A stretch of DNA of 64,000 bases from Lachnospiraceae bacterium (lineage in GTDB: Bacteria > Bacillota > Clostridia > Lachnospirales > Lachnospiraceae), in NCBI GenBank assembly GCA_910575035.1, contig CAJTDL010000011.1, positions 1 through 64,000 on the forward strand, given 5' to 3'. A model generated the notes under the pieces. That model was given only the letters and a program-made list of their open reading frames with translations, had not been told where the DNA came from and did no database searches. The translations under genes were made by a program, and so were the position numbers. The first letter of the stretch is position 1; each line of letters begins with the position of its first letter. Positions 14,794-23,004 of the stretch are shown in pieces.

Positions 14794-15950
14794 CTACCTT
14801 TCCTCTTTGTTGTTTTTAAAGTATTTCCCTCGCTGTTTCAACTTCTGCACCGCTTTTGCCTGATCCAAAATACTGTCCATCTGCTTACTTCCAAATGCCT
14901 TGCGAAGCAACTTATAATCTTTGTTTTCCGCACGGAGATTTTCATTTTCCCCTGCCAGTTTCTCATTGGTTCTCTTTAACCCCTCATTCTCACGGTGGAG
15001 ATTACTATTTGTGACATTCAGCCGATAGTAACTGTCCCACGCTTCAAAGCACCTTACAAGAGCCGTTTTAACAAGCGATTTCAATTTTAACACCAAAGGC
15101 ACTGCCACTTTATTCCTATATGACTTCGCCGACATGAACCCCTGCGGCTCTGGCAACTGGTATTCTGGAGAAGTGTCAAGCACCTGCTCAAGCGTCTTTA
15201 GGTTTTCCATTCCTTTGTCGTAATTCTCCACCCTATTCGACAATGCTTGAAATTCCTCTTTTTTCTCCGAAATCTGCCCCTCAAGCTGGAAGACCTCTTT
15301 TTCCCGCTCCTGCTTTTTATAGTCGAGAACAGATAAATGTTTCTCATGCGTGCCTTTATGCTCCCACTCAATACCGTAGCGTCCCATAATGACTGCAAGG
15401 TTTTCTTTTTCGGACTGTACCCATTGACTCCACTCCGTATCGCCACGGGATCCGCCTTTGAATCCCTGCGCCGCTAACGCCTGTTTCAAAGATACTCTGT
15501 ATCTAACCCTCTTTTACTGCCAGTTGTAAACGGAACAAAGTCAATATGCAGATGCGGCGTTGCTTCGTCCATATGGATATGAGCAGAAAATACATAAAGA
15601 TTAAGATTTCTCTCTTGGAATCCATGATAATATTCGTCTAAAACCTGTCTGGCAAGGTTGCCATTCTCGCTGCCTGCACCCATGTTTTCCTTATCGCCAA
15701 TCTGCAAAATCAACTCATGGAATGGCTTTTCCTGCTTTGAATTGCGTATCTTCTCATAATAATCATCAATGCGGCGGTCTGCCCTCGTCTGCTTTTCATT
15801 GTACCTTTGCAACGCTTCATCAAAGAGCTTATGATATACCTTTTTGATATTCTCATTGCAGTAATCTACATTGAGGTATGAGCGTTCTCCGTCAACATTC
15901 TCCGCTTTAAATTTACGGCTGTTATGGTTGACCGAGCCTTTCCCCACCAT
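14794..15950 (-). pseudogene. MobV-type relaxase, frameshifted (E2)
   Basis: Starting at ATG 15950 the frame matches the intact E4 relaxase through the HIHMDEATPHLH motif to KRGLDT, then shifts. E2 lacks one base of the CTCTCGTATC sequence of E4 at about 15495-15500. The first frame ends at 15486 with EYL. The C-terminal 230 residues (KQALAAQGFKGGSRG onward, coiled coil) continue in the other frame from 15489. The product would keep the N-terminal catalytic half without the C-terminal helical half. Confidence 0.8.
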
Positions 15951-16270
15951 TGCACTAATCGTCCGTCTTATAAAATCACGCCCTTTCTTTTCGGCTGGTG
16001 GCTTTGTTACTTTCCCGAAAGTAACGCAAAAGCACTTTTGTCGGCTGTGCCAACAAAAATGCAACCTGCAAGCAGGTTTTGCGCTCTCCGAGGGGTGAGC
16101 GTGTGCCAGTGGCACACAAGCTGCGAACCGACCGAGTCGGCAGACGAGACAGAGCCGCCTTTGAAAAGGCACTCTCTGCACTCTCCGCCAAACTTTAATA
16201 TTGTCCACTACCAACCGAAAAAGAACATTGCAAGATTGCACTTGCCCTAAACATATGCAATGTTGCAACC
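15951..16270. other. oriT-like structured region (E2)
   Basis: A 320-base gap between ATPase and relaxase, kept in E4 (41860-42179) and lost in E1. It holds several inverted repeats: GTTACTTTCCCGAAAGTAAC, AACCTGCAAGCAGGTT, GTGTGCCAGTGGCACAC and CCGACCGAGTCGG. Position just upstream of the relaxase start and this density of stems fit an origin of transfer, possibly with a replication origin for the RepA-like helicase. ORFs crossing it are not kept between copies. Confidence 0.6.
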
Positions 16271-17245
16271 TTAACAGTTACTCGCTTCTTTTTCTTCGGG
16301 AAGTTCCCAATACCACCCGTTGCCCTTCTTTGTTGATTTAACGCCCAGAGATTTTTTTGCTTCGTCAAGCACTCTTTTTGAGATGCCGATATTCTGTGCT
16401 TTTTTTAATATAAGCTGCTGTTGGTATTTCCCATTAGACAGGCAATCCATGATTAATTTCTCTGCTTGTTCGGATTTCTTTTCACGGCTAATGCCGTTCA
16501 ATAAATCATCAATGGAAATATCATAATGGCCTTTCCACACAAATCCCGTTTCTTTACTCAGTTCAAAAGCAATCGGATCGCCTTCAGGCGCAAGGGAAGA
16601 TTTTTCGTGCACAACTACCCGCACTTCCTTGTTTTCCTTAAGCCTGCCGACAATGAGTACGCTCCGTGCCGTTGCTTGGAAGTCAATTGAGCCAAGCCCT
16701 CTGTAATTTGCTTTGCCGCCCTGTACTTTATTCAAATGCCCGACAAGGATAACGGCGCACCCATGTTTTTCTGCTACCCGTCCTAACTGCGAAAGGACAT
16801 TGCGGACTTCGTTTGCCCTGTTCATATCAATTTGGGAGCCGATATACGCTTGCACAGGGTCTAAAATAATTACCTTTGCGCCTGTTTCAATAATTGCCTG
16901 TTCAATTCTTTCATCAAGCATTGAAAGTGCGGCTTCCGACTCGTCAATTACCTTGATTTGTGTACAGTCGGCATTGGCTGCAAGCAGGCGGGGCTTAATT
17001 GTGTCGCCAAGCCCATCCTCTGCGGTTTGGTAAATAACCCTTATCGGCTCACGCTCCGTATCATCACAAGGCAGTTTATCTCCCCTCGATAAGATAGAAG
17101 CTAACTGTAAAATCATCATTGTCTTTCCGTCGCCGGGGTCTCCGTGGACAATGGTTATCTTTCCATACGGAATATACGGATACCAAAGCCACTCGACCTC
17201 AGTAGCAAGTATTTCGTCCATATTCAAAATTTTAAGCTCAGCCAT
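16271..17245 (-). CDS. RepA-like hexameric helicase / AAA ATPase
   Basis: A 324-residue RecA-fold ATPase from MAELKILNMDE; an upstream GTG would add three residues. Walker A is GDPGDGKT (about 35-42), Walker B VIILDP (125-130), then VILVGHLNK and the YRGLGSIDFQATARS segment. This is the pattern of RSF1010 RepA-type helicases. A helical, possibly DNA-binding C-terminus follows. It may unwind the element for rolling-circle or theta replication after excision. Its start overlaps the 49-aa ORF stop. Confidence 0.7.
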   Translation of the reverse strand: MAELKILNMDEILATEVEWLWYPYIPYGKITIVHGDPGDGKTMMILQLASILSRGDKLPCDDTEREPIRVIYQTAEDGLGDTIKPRLLAANADCTQIKVIDESEAALSMLDERIEQAIIETGAKVIILDPVQAYIGSQIDMNRANEVRNVLSQLGRVAEKHGCAVILVGHLNKVQGGKANYRGLGSIDFQATARSVLIVGRLKENKEVRVVVHEKSSLAPEGDPIAFELSKETGFVWKGHYDISIDDLLNGISREKKSEQAEKLIMDCLSNGKYQQQLILKKAQNIGISKRVLDEAKKSLGVKSTKKGNGWYWELPEEKEASNC

Positions 17246-17387
17246 TATAGCCACCGCCTTTTTCTATGAAAATATTGAATTTTGCGGCTTTTAGGGTTAT
17301 ACTATTACTACTACATTTTTGAATTGGCTGCTCCGTATCTGCGCCAACAGATACAACATGGGCAGCCGTTTCTTTTTTATTAGCCAT
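17238..17387 (-). CDS. Conserved 49-aa small protein (E2 copy)
   Basis: MANKKETAAHVVSVGAD ... IFIEKGGGYNG, the same length as the E1 and E4 copies. It overlaps the MobC-like gene end and shares ATGGCTGA with the ATPase start. The substitutions among copies are mostly conservative outside the residue 9-12 region. Function unknown. Confidence 0.55.
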   Translation of the reverse strand: MANKKETAAHVVSVGADTEQPIQKCSSNSITLKAAKFNIFIEKGGGYNG

Positions 17388-17712
17388 CTTCACTTTCTCC
17401 TTTCAGCCCGCCAAGGATAACGGCAATCAGCTCGATTGTGTCAAGCAGTTCTTCATTTACACCGTTGCCCGCTTCAATCCTCTGCAATTCTGCAAGGACA
17501 GCGGCAAGCTCATTGCGGAGAGCCTTATACACCCTCGGATTGCCCTGCACTACTACATCTTGGCATAAGAGCCGCCTTGTAATATAGTCCTGCTTGGTAA
17601 GCCCCGAAAGCCGCACCGCTTTGTCAATCTGCTCATTTTCTTCGGGAGATACCCGAAAGGCGACGGTCTTGTTCCTCCAACGGTTGCAGTTATCTAAGTT
17701 CTTTGCCGACAT
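17380..17712 (-). CDS. MobC-like ribbon-helix-helix protein
   Basis: 110 residues. The ribbon-helix-helix start NKTVAFRVSPEENEQIDKAV, the block LTKQDYITRRLLCQDVVV and a helical end match the E1 and E4 copies. It presumably binds oriT as part of the relaxosome. It begins just past the integrase stop and overlaps the 49-aa ORF, so integrase, MobC, small protein and ATPase look like one transcript. Confidence 0.7.
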   Translation of the reverse strand: MSAKNLDNCNRWRNKTVAFRVSPEENEQIDKAVRLSGLTKQDYITRRLLCQDVVVQGNPRVYKALRNELAAVLAELQRIEAGNGVNEELLDTIELIAVILGGLKGESEDG

Positions 17713-17713
17713 A

Positions 17714-18793
17714 TCAAAAATCCCCCTTTCCTAAATCGTCCAGTCTGTCTGCCATTTCTGCTTGCTTTGACGGAAACAGATGAGCGTACCTATAAGTGAT
17801 TTCAATGCTCTCATGCCCTACTCTGTCAGCAATTGCCACCGCCGAGAATCCCATGTCAATCAATAAACTGATGTGGCTATGACGCAAATCGTGAATCCGT
17901 ATGCGTTTCACCCCTGCGGCTTTTGCGCCCCTGTCCATCTCGTGATGGAGGTAACTCTTTGTTACCGTGAAAATGCGGTCTTTCTTCTTTAAACCGTACA
18001 GCATACTGATATATTCCTGCATTTCCTCACAGAGAAACTTTGGCATCTTGATTGTGCGGTTGCTCTTTTTTGTTTTCGGAGAGGTAATCACGTCCTCCCC
18101 ATGCAGGCGTTGGTAGGATTTGTTAATCGTGACCGTTTCCTTATCAAAATTGAAATCAGCGGCGGTCAAAGCTAATAATTCTCCTTCTCGGATTCCGCAC
18201 CAGTAAAGCATCTGGAACGCATAATAGGAAACTGGCTTGTCCATCATTTCATCCGCAAACTTCTTATATTCCTCTTTTGTCCAGAACAGCATTTCCTTGT
18301 GTTCCTCGCTCCCCATGTTCCCCGCCTTTGCCGCAGGGTTGGAGCGGAGGTCATAATAGCGCACTGCATGGTTGAAGATAGCGGAAAGCTGGTTGTGGAC
18401 AGTTTTCAGATACGTCTGCGAATAGGGATTGCGTTTTTCATCACGGTAGGCAAGCAGCTCATTCTGCCATGCGATGATTTCCTTTGTGCCAATCCCGCTA
18501 ATTTTCATCTTTCCAAAATACGGGAGAATCTTCGTCCGAATGATATGCTCCTTTGTCAGCCACGTGTTTTCTTTCAATCTGTTCTTGACATCATTCGCAT
18601 AAAGCTCTGTAAAGGCTTCAAAGTCCATGTCAAGGTCAGCGGAATTTTGCAACTGGAATTTCCGCTCCCATTCCTGTGCCTCTCGCTTTGTGGCAAACCC
18701 ACGCTTGCACTTCTGTTTACGTTCGCCCTTCCAATTCACATACCTTGCCATCACATACCATGTGCCGTTGCCCTCGTTTTTAAATACTGGCAT
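17714..18793 (-). CDS. int: Tyrosine site-specific integrase (E2)
   Basis: 359 residues with all catalytic parts: Arg202 in GIREGELL, His301 and Arg304 in HDLRHSH, His327 in VGHES, Tyr336 in RYAHL. The N-terminal 60 residues are the AP2-like arm-binding segment (WKGERKQKCKRGFATKREA), then a SAM-like core-binding domain. I count five amino-acid differences from the E4 integrase by eye, against many silent base differences. It should recombine the guaA 3' end with the element att. It starts directly after xis. Confidence 0.85.
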   Translation of the reverse strand: MPVFKNEGNGTWYVMARYVNWKGERKQKCKRGFATKREAQEWERKFQLQNSADLDMDFEAFTELYANDVKNRLKENTWLTKEHIIRTKILPYFGKMKISGIGTKEIIAWQNELLAYRDEKRNPYSQTYLKTVHNQLSAIFNHAVRYYDLRSNPAAKAGNMGSEEHKEMLFWTKEEYKKFADEMMDKPVSYYAFQMLYWCGIREGELLALTAADFNFDKETVTINKSYQRLHGEDVITSPKTKKSNRTIKMPKFLCEEMQEYISMLYGLKKKDRIFTVTKSYLHHEMDRGAKAAGVKRIRIHDLRHSHISLLIDMGFSAVAIADRVGHESIEITYRYAHLFPSKQAEMADRLDDLGKGDF

Positions 18794-18994
18794 TTATTCC
18801 ACCCCCTTTCTCTGGTTTTCTCCCGACCCGTAAAACCTTTCTTGGAAATACTGGCGGTTTACTCTCCCTGCAATCGTAATAAACCCCTGCTCCTTCAGCT
18901 CGTCATTCAGTTTCTTGATGAGCTTGTAGGCGTAAGGCTTTGACACAGAAAGCTCCTGCGCCACCTCGTCCACACGGATAAATTTGTTGTCCAT
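18794..18994 (-). CDS. xis: Excisionase-like helix-turn-helix protein (E2)
   Basis: 66 residues. The helix-turn-helix is RVDEVAQELSVSKPYAYKLI (about residues 7-26). The C-terminal part FYGSGENQRKG differs from E4 only at the tail. The stop abuts the integrase start. The promoter region holds TTAAGC-GTTTTT-GCTTAA (19013-19030), which also occurs in similar form at both element ends, so Xis or Int may bind all three. Confidence 0.75.
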   Translation of the reverse strand: MDNKFIRVDEVAQELSVSKPYAYKLIKKLNDELKEQGFITIAGRVNRQYFQERFYGSGENQRKGVE

Positions 18995-19012
18995 ATAACC
19001 TCTCCTTTTTTG

Positions 19013-19030
19013 TTAAGCGTTTTTGCTTAA
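19013..19030. promoter_or_regulatory. Inverted repeat TTAAGC-N6-GCTTAA at the xis promoter (E2)
   Basis: A perfect 6-bp inverted repeat around GTTTTT, just upstream of the xis ribosome site. Similar motifs lie at 10196-10211 (left end) and 19915-19930 (right end). The E4 copy lies at about 44923-44940. Confidence 0.55.
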
Positions 19031-19105
19031 TTCATAATACTAAATATTTTTGCTACTGTCAATAGGTTTGCAAGAAAATATTAAACTTTTTTGTTTCGCT
19101 TATGT

Positions 19106-19135
19106 TTGACTTTCTCTAAGCATATATGCTATACT
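19106..19135 (+). promoter_or_regulatory. Promoter and operator of the XRE regulator (E2)
   Basis: TTGACT and TATACT are 18 bases apart. The spacer holds the palindrome AGCATATATGCT, a likely operator for autoregulation. The same arrangement is found in E4 at about 45015-45045. Confidence 0.5.
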
Positions 19136-19168
19136 CCTTATAAACATAAGCACAAGGAGTGAAACATT

Positions 19169-19699
19169 ATGGCGATTGGCGAAAGAATACATTTTTTCCG
19201 CATCATGCGGGGCATGACGCAAAAATACCTCGGTATGCTTGTCGGATTTCCCGAAAAATCAGCGGATGTGCGTCTGGCGCAGTACGAAACTGGCTCACGC
19301 AAGCCAAAGGCAGACTTGACGGCTGCACTGGCGCAGGCTCTTGACGTTGCGCCGCAGGCTCTGGACATACCCGACATTGACAGCTACATCGGGCTTATGC
19401 ACACCTTATTTGCCCTTGAAGACATATACGGACTTACCATCAGCGAAACAGACGGGGAAGTCTGCTTAAAAGTCAGCAAAGACAAAAGCAGGAACGCCGA
19501 CGAGCTGCTGAAAATGCTCTGCGCTTGGCAGGAACAGGCTACAAAGCTCTCTGCCGAGGAAATCAGCAGGGAAGATTACGACCAGTGGCGGTATAATTAT
19601 CCAAAGTTTGATACCACGCAGCATTGGGCGAAATCTCCCTCTGATGAATTGAGCAATACATTAGTCGAAGCGTTCAAGGACAAACTGAAAACCGATTGA
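19169..19699 (+). CDS. XRE family regulator of the element (E2)
   Basis: 176 residues. The helix-turn-helix covers about residues 5-62 (RGMTQKYLGMLVGFPE, VRLAQYETGSRKPKADL). The remainder, with ISREDYDQWRYNYP near the C-terminus, is shared with E4. AAGGAGTG lies upstream of the start. It is divergent from xis-int and is well placed to switch integration and excision functions on and off. A strong terminator hairpin follows. Confidence 0.8.
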   Translation: MAIGERIHFFRIMRGMTQKYLGMLVGFPEKSADVRLAQYETGSRKPKADLTAALAQALDVAPQALDIPDIDSYIGLMHTLFALEDIYGLTISETDGEVCLKVSKDKSRNADELLKMLCAWQEQATKLSAEEISREDYDQWRYNYPKFDTTQHWAKSPSDELSNTLVEAFKDKLKTD

Positions 19700-19710
19700 C
19701 AAGCACGACA

Positions 19711-19755
19711 AAAAACGCCCTTAGCCATGAGTTCCTACCCACAGCTAAGGGCGTT
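19711..19755 (+). terminator. Terminator after the E2 regulator
   Basis: AACGCCCTTAGC and GCTAAGGGCGTT form a 12-bp stem. The E4 copy lies at 45619-45664. Confidence 0.75.
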
Positions 19756-19927
19756 ATAATATGGATTTATTTCAGCCGTCCAAACCACTTTTCAATCATT
19801 CCCCCACCAACAAACCACTTGACAGTAAGAATAATCGCACTCAAACGACTGTTATCAATTTGTTATCAAAAGACCTTTCCAAAGTCCGCAAACCCGCATA
19901 AACGCTGGATTTACTAAGCATTTTTGT
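19756..19927. repeat. Right-end sequence of E2
   Basis: From the terminator to the att site the sequence repeats that of E4 (45665-45835), including CTTGACAGTAAGAATAATCG, a TTATCAATTTGTTATCA run and CCAAAGTCCGCAAACCCGC. TAAGCATTTTTGTTTA at 19915-19930 touches the att core. Likely integrase arm sites; no gene is seen. Confidence 0.65.
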
Positions 19928-19942
19928 TTATTCGAACTCAAC
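19928..19942. other. att site 3 (guaA 3'-end duplicate, E2/E3 junction)
   Basis: TTATTCGAACTCAAC; the minus strand reads V-E-F-E-stop. This copy is closest in sequence to the true guaA end (TTATTCGAACTCAATC at 45836). Confidence 0.8.
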
Positions 19943-20042
19943 TCACATTATTTTCTTTGAGCTTATACATTGTGTTTTCCCGTCATTTCCGTACCTTATT
20001 TCCATGAGAATCTACCCCATCCAAATGGTTCTTCAAGTTTTC

Positions 20043-20078
20043 ATTACCAAAACATTACCAAATGGCGGTAACATTACC
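20043..20078. repeat. ATTACC arm repeats at the left end of E3
   Basis: ATTACC occurs at 20043, 20054 and 20073 with a reverse GGTAA between. ACCAAAACATTACCA recurs at the right end (36470-36484). Short repeats near both ends are typical integrase arm sites. Confidence 0.45.
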
Positions 20079-20079
20079 A

Positions 20080-20886
20080 CTAAAATTTCTTCACCAAGAC
20101 AGCTCTATCAGCATCAGGAATTTTCAGCACTATCATTGCCTGTTCCGCAGTCATTTTCATAGCTTCCATAAGATTTTTAATATGTTCAAATGAATTGTCA
20201 ATTCTTTCCTTCTCTTTTTCCCTGTCAATTCTCTCTTCCATTGCTTTACACACTTGGCTTCTACCTCCTTCCGTCTCCTTAAAATGCCTTACTGGCTTTG
20301 CTAGTTCCTGATAAAACATATCAACTGCACTTGTACAGCGAAAATCATGCATCAGCTTCCCAACTGGATCACTGTCATTTTTATAGCTGCCATTTAAGTA
20401 TATGATATGCGAACCGTCCCCAAACAATTCCCCTGATTCCTGGACATTCCTTTCCACATGGTACATCGGAAAGCCAAGATCCATATAGTCATTCCTGGTA
20501 ATGAAAATAACATAGGAATCATGGATTTCCTTAAATTCCTGCGACGATTTCAGCATCTTTGTATCCAACATGCTGCTGTGGAACCTGGCCCTGTGGACAT
20601 CTGCCCCTGCATTTTCATTCTGTACCTCAATATCATACACCTTCCCATCAGAATCTTTTGCATAAATATCAAGCCTGATAGAGCGTCCTCCAGGAACTGG
20701 ATTTTTATACTCCCTTTGGGCTACCACCTCTATGACTTCCAAATCATCCCTGCCCAGAATAATATTTAGGACAAACTCCGTTGCCCCAATATTCTGGTCA
20801 AACACAACCGTCATAAAGAAATCGTCCAGAAGGCATAACCCTTCCAGAACCTCTAAATCCTCTTTGTCCTTTTCAATATCATTCAT
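20080..20886 (-). CDS. Rpn/PD-(D/E)XK family nuclease (transposase-like)
   Basis: 268 residues. The catalytic core is RLDIYAKDSDGKVYDIEVQ (about residues 70-88), a D-x(n)-E-x-Q form of the PD-(D/E)XK fold. The C-terminal region is charged and helical (EERIDREKEKERIDN). This is the Rpn/PDDEXK_2 family, endonucleases that promote RecA-independent recombination; many copies are housekeeping-like cargo in gut Firmicutes. It is next to the left att of E3 and reads toward it. Full length. Confidence 0.75.
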   Translation of the reverse strand: MNDIEKDKEDLEVLEGLCLLDDFFMTVVFDQNIGATEFVLNIILGRDDLEVIEVVAQREYKNPVPGGRSIRLDIYAKDSDGKVYDIEVQNENAGADVHRARFHSSMLDTKMLKSSQEFKEIHDSYVIFITRNDYMDLGFPMYHVERNVQESGELFGDGSHIIYLNGSYKNDSDPVGKLMHDFRCTSAVDMFYQELAKPVRHFKETEGGRSQVCKAMEERIDREKEKERIDNSFEHIKNLMEAMKMTAEQAMIVLKIPDADRAVLVKKF

Positions 20887-20996
20887 AAAACCACCTGCTT
20901 TCCCGTGATAGGCTTAATCCCATTATAACCTTATTTTTGCCTTTGCACAACCTGGTTTTCACTTTTGGCTGCATCTTCCCAAGCCCACACTATCTT

Positions 20997-21428
20997 TTAT
21001 TCTCCTATATTGTCCTGTTCCAGCATCTCCTGGAACTGCTCCATCTCCAAATCTGCTTTCCAATGCTGGTTATCCGTATCTGGCATCTTATCAAACAAAT
21101 ATGCCGCGCCATTTACAATATCCACTGCCGTAATTGCCATAGCAAGAAAATCTTCCTTCATCTCTTTATAAGCATCCCCAGACAAGGAAAAACCGCCAGA
21201 CTGTAACTGCCTGACGATTTCCTACATGGTACACTGCATCTCCTGCAATGCATCCACAATCCTTTTGATATTTACCTGGTTTCCCACCACTACGATATTA
21301 GAATAGATACAGCTCCGGGCAATAAAATCCTTTTTGTAATGTCCGCTCATTGCCGCCCGTTCCTCTATCAATGCCCTCTGCCAGCCGCTTGGCCGGAACG
21401 CAATCGTTGGGTTCTTATGTTTCCCCGG
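20997..21428 (-). pseudogene. MobC-like ribbon-helix-helix gene split by an amber codon
   Basis: From MPGKHKNPTIAFRPSGWQRA (start 21428, overlapping the integrase end) the frame runs 68 residues to TAG 21222-21224. It then continues in the same frame for 75 codons through EIVRQLQSGGFSLSGDAYKE to a stop at 20997. The joined protein aligns with the E1/E2/E4 MobC-like proteins in both layout and gene position. A single base change would restore it. Either a recent inactivation, or two separate short proteins. Confidence 0.65.
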
Positions 21429-22518
21429 CATAGTCTGTATCCTCCTCATCTGAATCTTCTTCATTCAATCCATTTAGCTGGTCAGCCAAATCCCTTGCCT
21501 GGTTTGGATATAAATGGGAATATGTGTTTAAGGTAGTCTGGATTTTTTCATGTCCCAGCCGCTGCGCTACCATCAATGGCTGCGCCCCAAGCTTTGAAAT
21601 CAACAGGCTTGCATGGGAATGCCGCAAATCATGCAGGCGTATTTTCTTTATCCCGGACAGTTCCACCCCACGGATCATTTCATGCTCCAGATAAGATTTT
21701 GTCACCATAAAAAGCCTGTCCGTTTCCATCACGCCATATAAGCGGCTTATATAATCCTTCATTTCTTCCACCAAAAAATCTGGCAGGGGAATCACCCGTT
21801 TGCTCTTTTCTGTTTTAGGTTCTGTTACCACATCCTTCCCATTAATCCGCTGATAGGATTTGTTTATCCGGAGCGTCTTGTCCTCTGCGGAAAAATCACC
21901 CAGGGTGAGGGCTAATAATTCCCCGATCCGGATTCCCGTCCAGAACAGCGTTTTGAACGCCATATAAGAAATAGGTTTGTCTTTTACACACTCTACAAAA
22001 AGCCCAAATTCCTCCTGTGTCCAGAATTTCATGGATTCCGCCTGTGACTTCCCCATTGACCCGGCTTGTACACATGGATTTTTCGGCAGATCATAATACT
22101 TTACTGCATAATTGAAAATGGCGCTGAGCTGGTTATTGATTGTCTTTAAATACGTTGGGGCGTATCCTTCTTTCATTAACTGATTTTGCCATTTCCTTAT
22201 GTCTGCCGCCTTAATGTCCATAATTTTCCGTCTGCCAAAATAAGGCAATATCTTAAGCTCCACTATGTACTCTTTGGTACGGAATGTATTTTCCCGTAAC
22301 CGCTGCGCCATATCTGCCTGGTACAGCTCCCAAAACGCCTGGAAGCTCATATCCAAATTGGATGACTGCTGGAGCTTAAACTGCTCGCCCCATGTCACCG
22401 CTTCCCGTTTTGTCTTAAAACCACGTTTATGCTTCAGCTTTTTCTTTCCTGTATGGTCTTCCACATAAACAAAAACTTCCCATTTTCCTGCGCCTTCTCC
22501 ATACTTTTTTACATGCAA
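21415..22518 (-). CDS. int: Tyrosine site-specific integrase (E3)
   Basis: 367 residues; catalytic residues Arg197 (GIRIGELL), His296 and Arg299 (HDLRHSH), His323 (LGHEK), Tyr333 (NTYSHL) are all present. The N-terminal arm-binding segment (KKLKHKRGFKTKREAVTW) is like that of the E1/E2/E4 enzymes; overall similarity is moderate. An acidic tail NEEDSDEEDTD is extra. It lies near the left att, opposite to the other elements, so the E3 integrase reads outward. It should act on the same guaA tail. Confidence 0.85.
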   Translation of the reverse strand: MHVKKYGEGAGKWEVFVYVEDHTGKKKLKHKRGFKTKREAVTWGEQFKLQQSSNLDMSFQAFWELYQADMAQRLRENTFRTKEYIVELKILPYFGRRKIMDIKAADIRKWQNQLMKEGYAPTYLKTINNQLSAIFNYAVKYYDLPKNPCVQAGSMGKSQAESMKFWTQEEFGLFVECVKDKPISYMAFKTLFWTGIRIGELLALTLGDFSAEDKTLRINKSYQRINGKDVVTEPKTEKSKRVIPLPDFLVEEMKDYISRLYGVMETDRLFMVTKSYLEHEMIRGVELSGIKKIRLHDLRHSHASLLISKLGAQPLMVAQRLGHEKIQTTLNTYSHLYPNQARDLADQLNGLNEEDSDEEDTDYAGET

Positions 22519-22546
22519 AATACCACGTCCTTTCCTTTATAAATAT

Positions 22547-22571
22547 CCCCGGAGCATGGAATCTCCGGGGA
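22547..22571. terminator. Hairpin between xis and integrase (E3)
   Basis: CCCCGGAG and CTCCGGGG pair around 8 bases. Its place between xis and int could lower integrase expression from the upstream promoter. Confidence 0.55.
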
Positions 22572-22590
22572 TTGCCGCATCTACTGCTGC

Positions 22591-22806
22591 CTAAACTAAC
22601 TGTGCGCTTGCTGTTTGTGGACTTTGTGCCGATAGGCCGTAAAAATGTTCATCAAAGAATTTCTTTGGGATTTTTCCAGCAATCACAATAAACCCTTTTG
22701 CTTCTAATTCCTCATTCAAGCCTCTTACCACTTGATATGCTTTGCCTCTTGACACACCAAGCATTTCCTGAACTTCTGACGCTGTGTAATATAAATATCC
22801 TTGCAT
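22591..22806 (-). CDS. xis: Excisionase-like helix-turn-helix protein (E3)
   Basis: 71 residues. The helix-turn-helix is TASEVQEMLGVSRGKAYQVV (about residues 8-27), followed by the GFIVIAGKIPKKFFDEHFYG block shared with the other elements' Xis proteins. GGAGGTAAACG precedes the start. Upstream of the integrase, separated by a hairpin. Confidence 0.7.
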   Translation of the reverse strand: MQGYLYYTASEVQEMLGVSRGKAYQVVRGLNEELEAKGFIVIAGKIPKKFFDEHFYGLSAQSPQTASAQLV

Positions 22807-22874
22807 CGTTTACCTCCTCTAATAAAATCAATATATTTTTTTGAATCCAGCATTGACGGTCTATCCCTGACATG

Positions 22875-22980
22875 CCTGACACACTTTACTCAACTTATGA
22901 TTTTCAGGAGAATCTTATAGGAATTGAACCATAATGTCTGCAGAATCAAAAGTGTAAAATAGTGTGTCAGGTGTGTAAAT
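22875..22980. repeat. Inverted and direct repeats upstream of the helicase-primase
   Basis: CCTGACACACTTTAC (22875-22889) is repeated inverted as GTAAAATAGTGTGTCAGG (22954-22971). GTGTAAAAT and GTGTGTAAAT form a direct pair beside it. The 200-base gap lies downstream of the primase gene end, between it and xis. It could be a replication origin or an operator. Confidence 0.4.
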
Positions 22981-23004
22981 CACTTATTATTTTGCTCGTC
23001 GGTA

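Larger units (their letters stand above)
10006..19927. mobile_element. E2: mobilizable element at guaA with broken relaxase
   Basis: Bounded by guaA-tail repeats at 10006 and 19928. Integrase, excisionase, ATPase and regulator are intact and nearly identical in protein to those of E4, but the relaxase is frameshifted. It could probably excise, but would need the E4 relaxase to be transferred. Confidence 0.8.

Noticed and set aside
15486-16268. Long minus-strand frame starting MQHCICLGQ that runs into the relaxase
   Set aside because: The first 100 residues cross the oriT-like gap and are not kept in frame in E4; the relaxase start at 15950 matches the E4 start.
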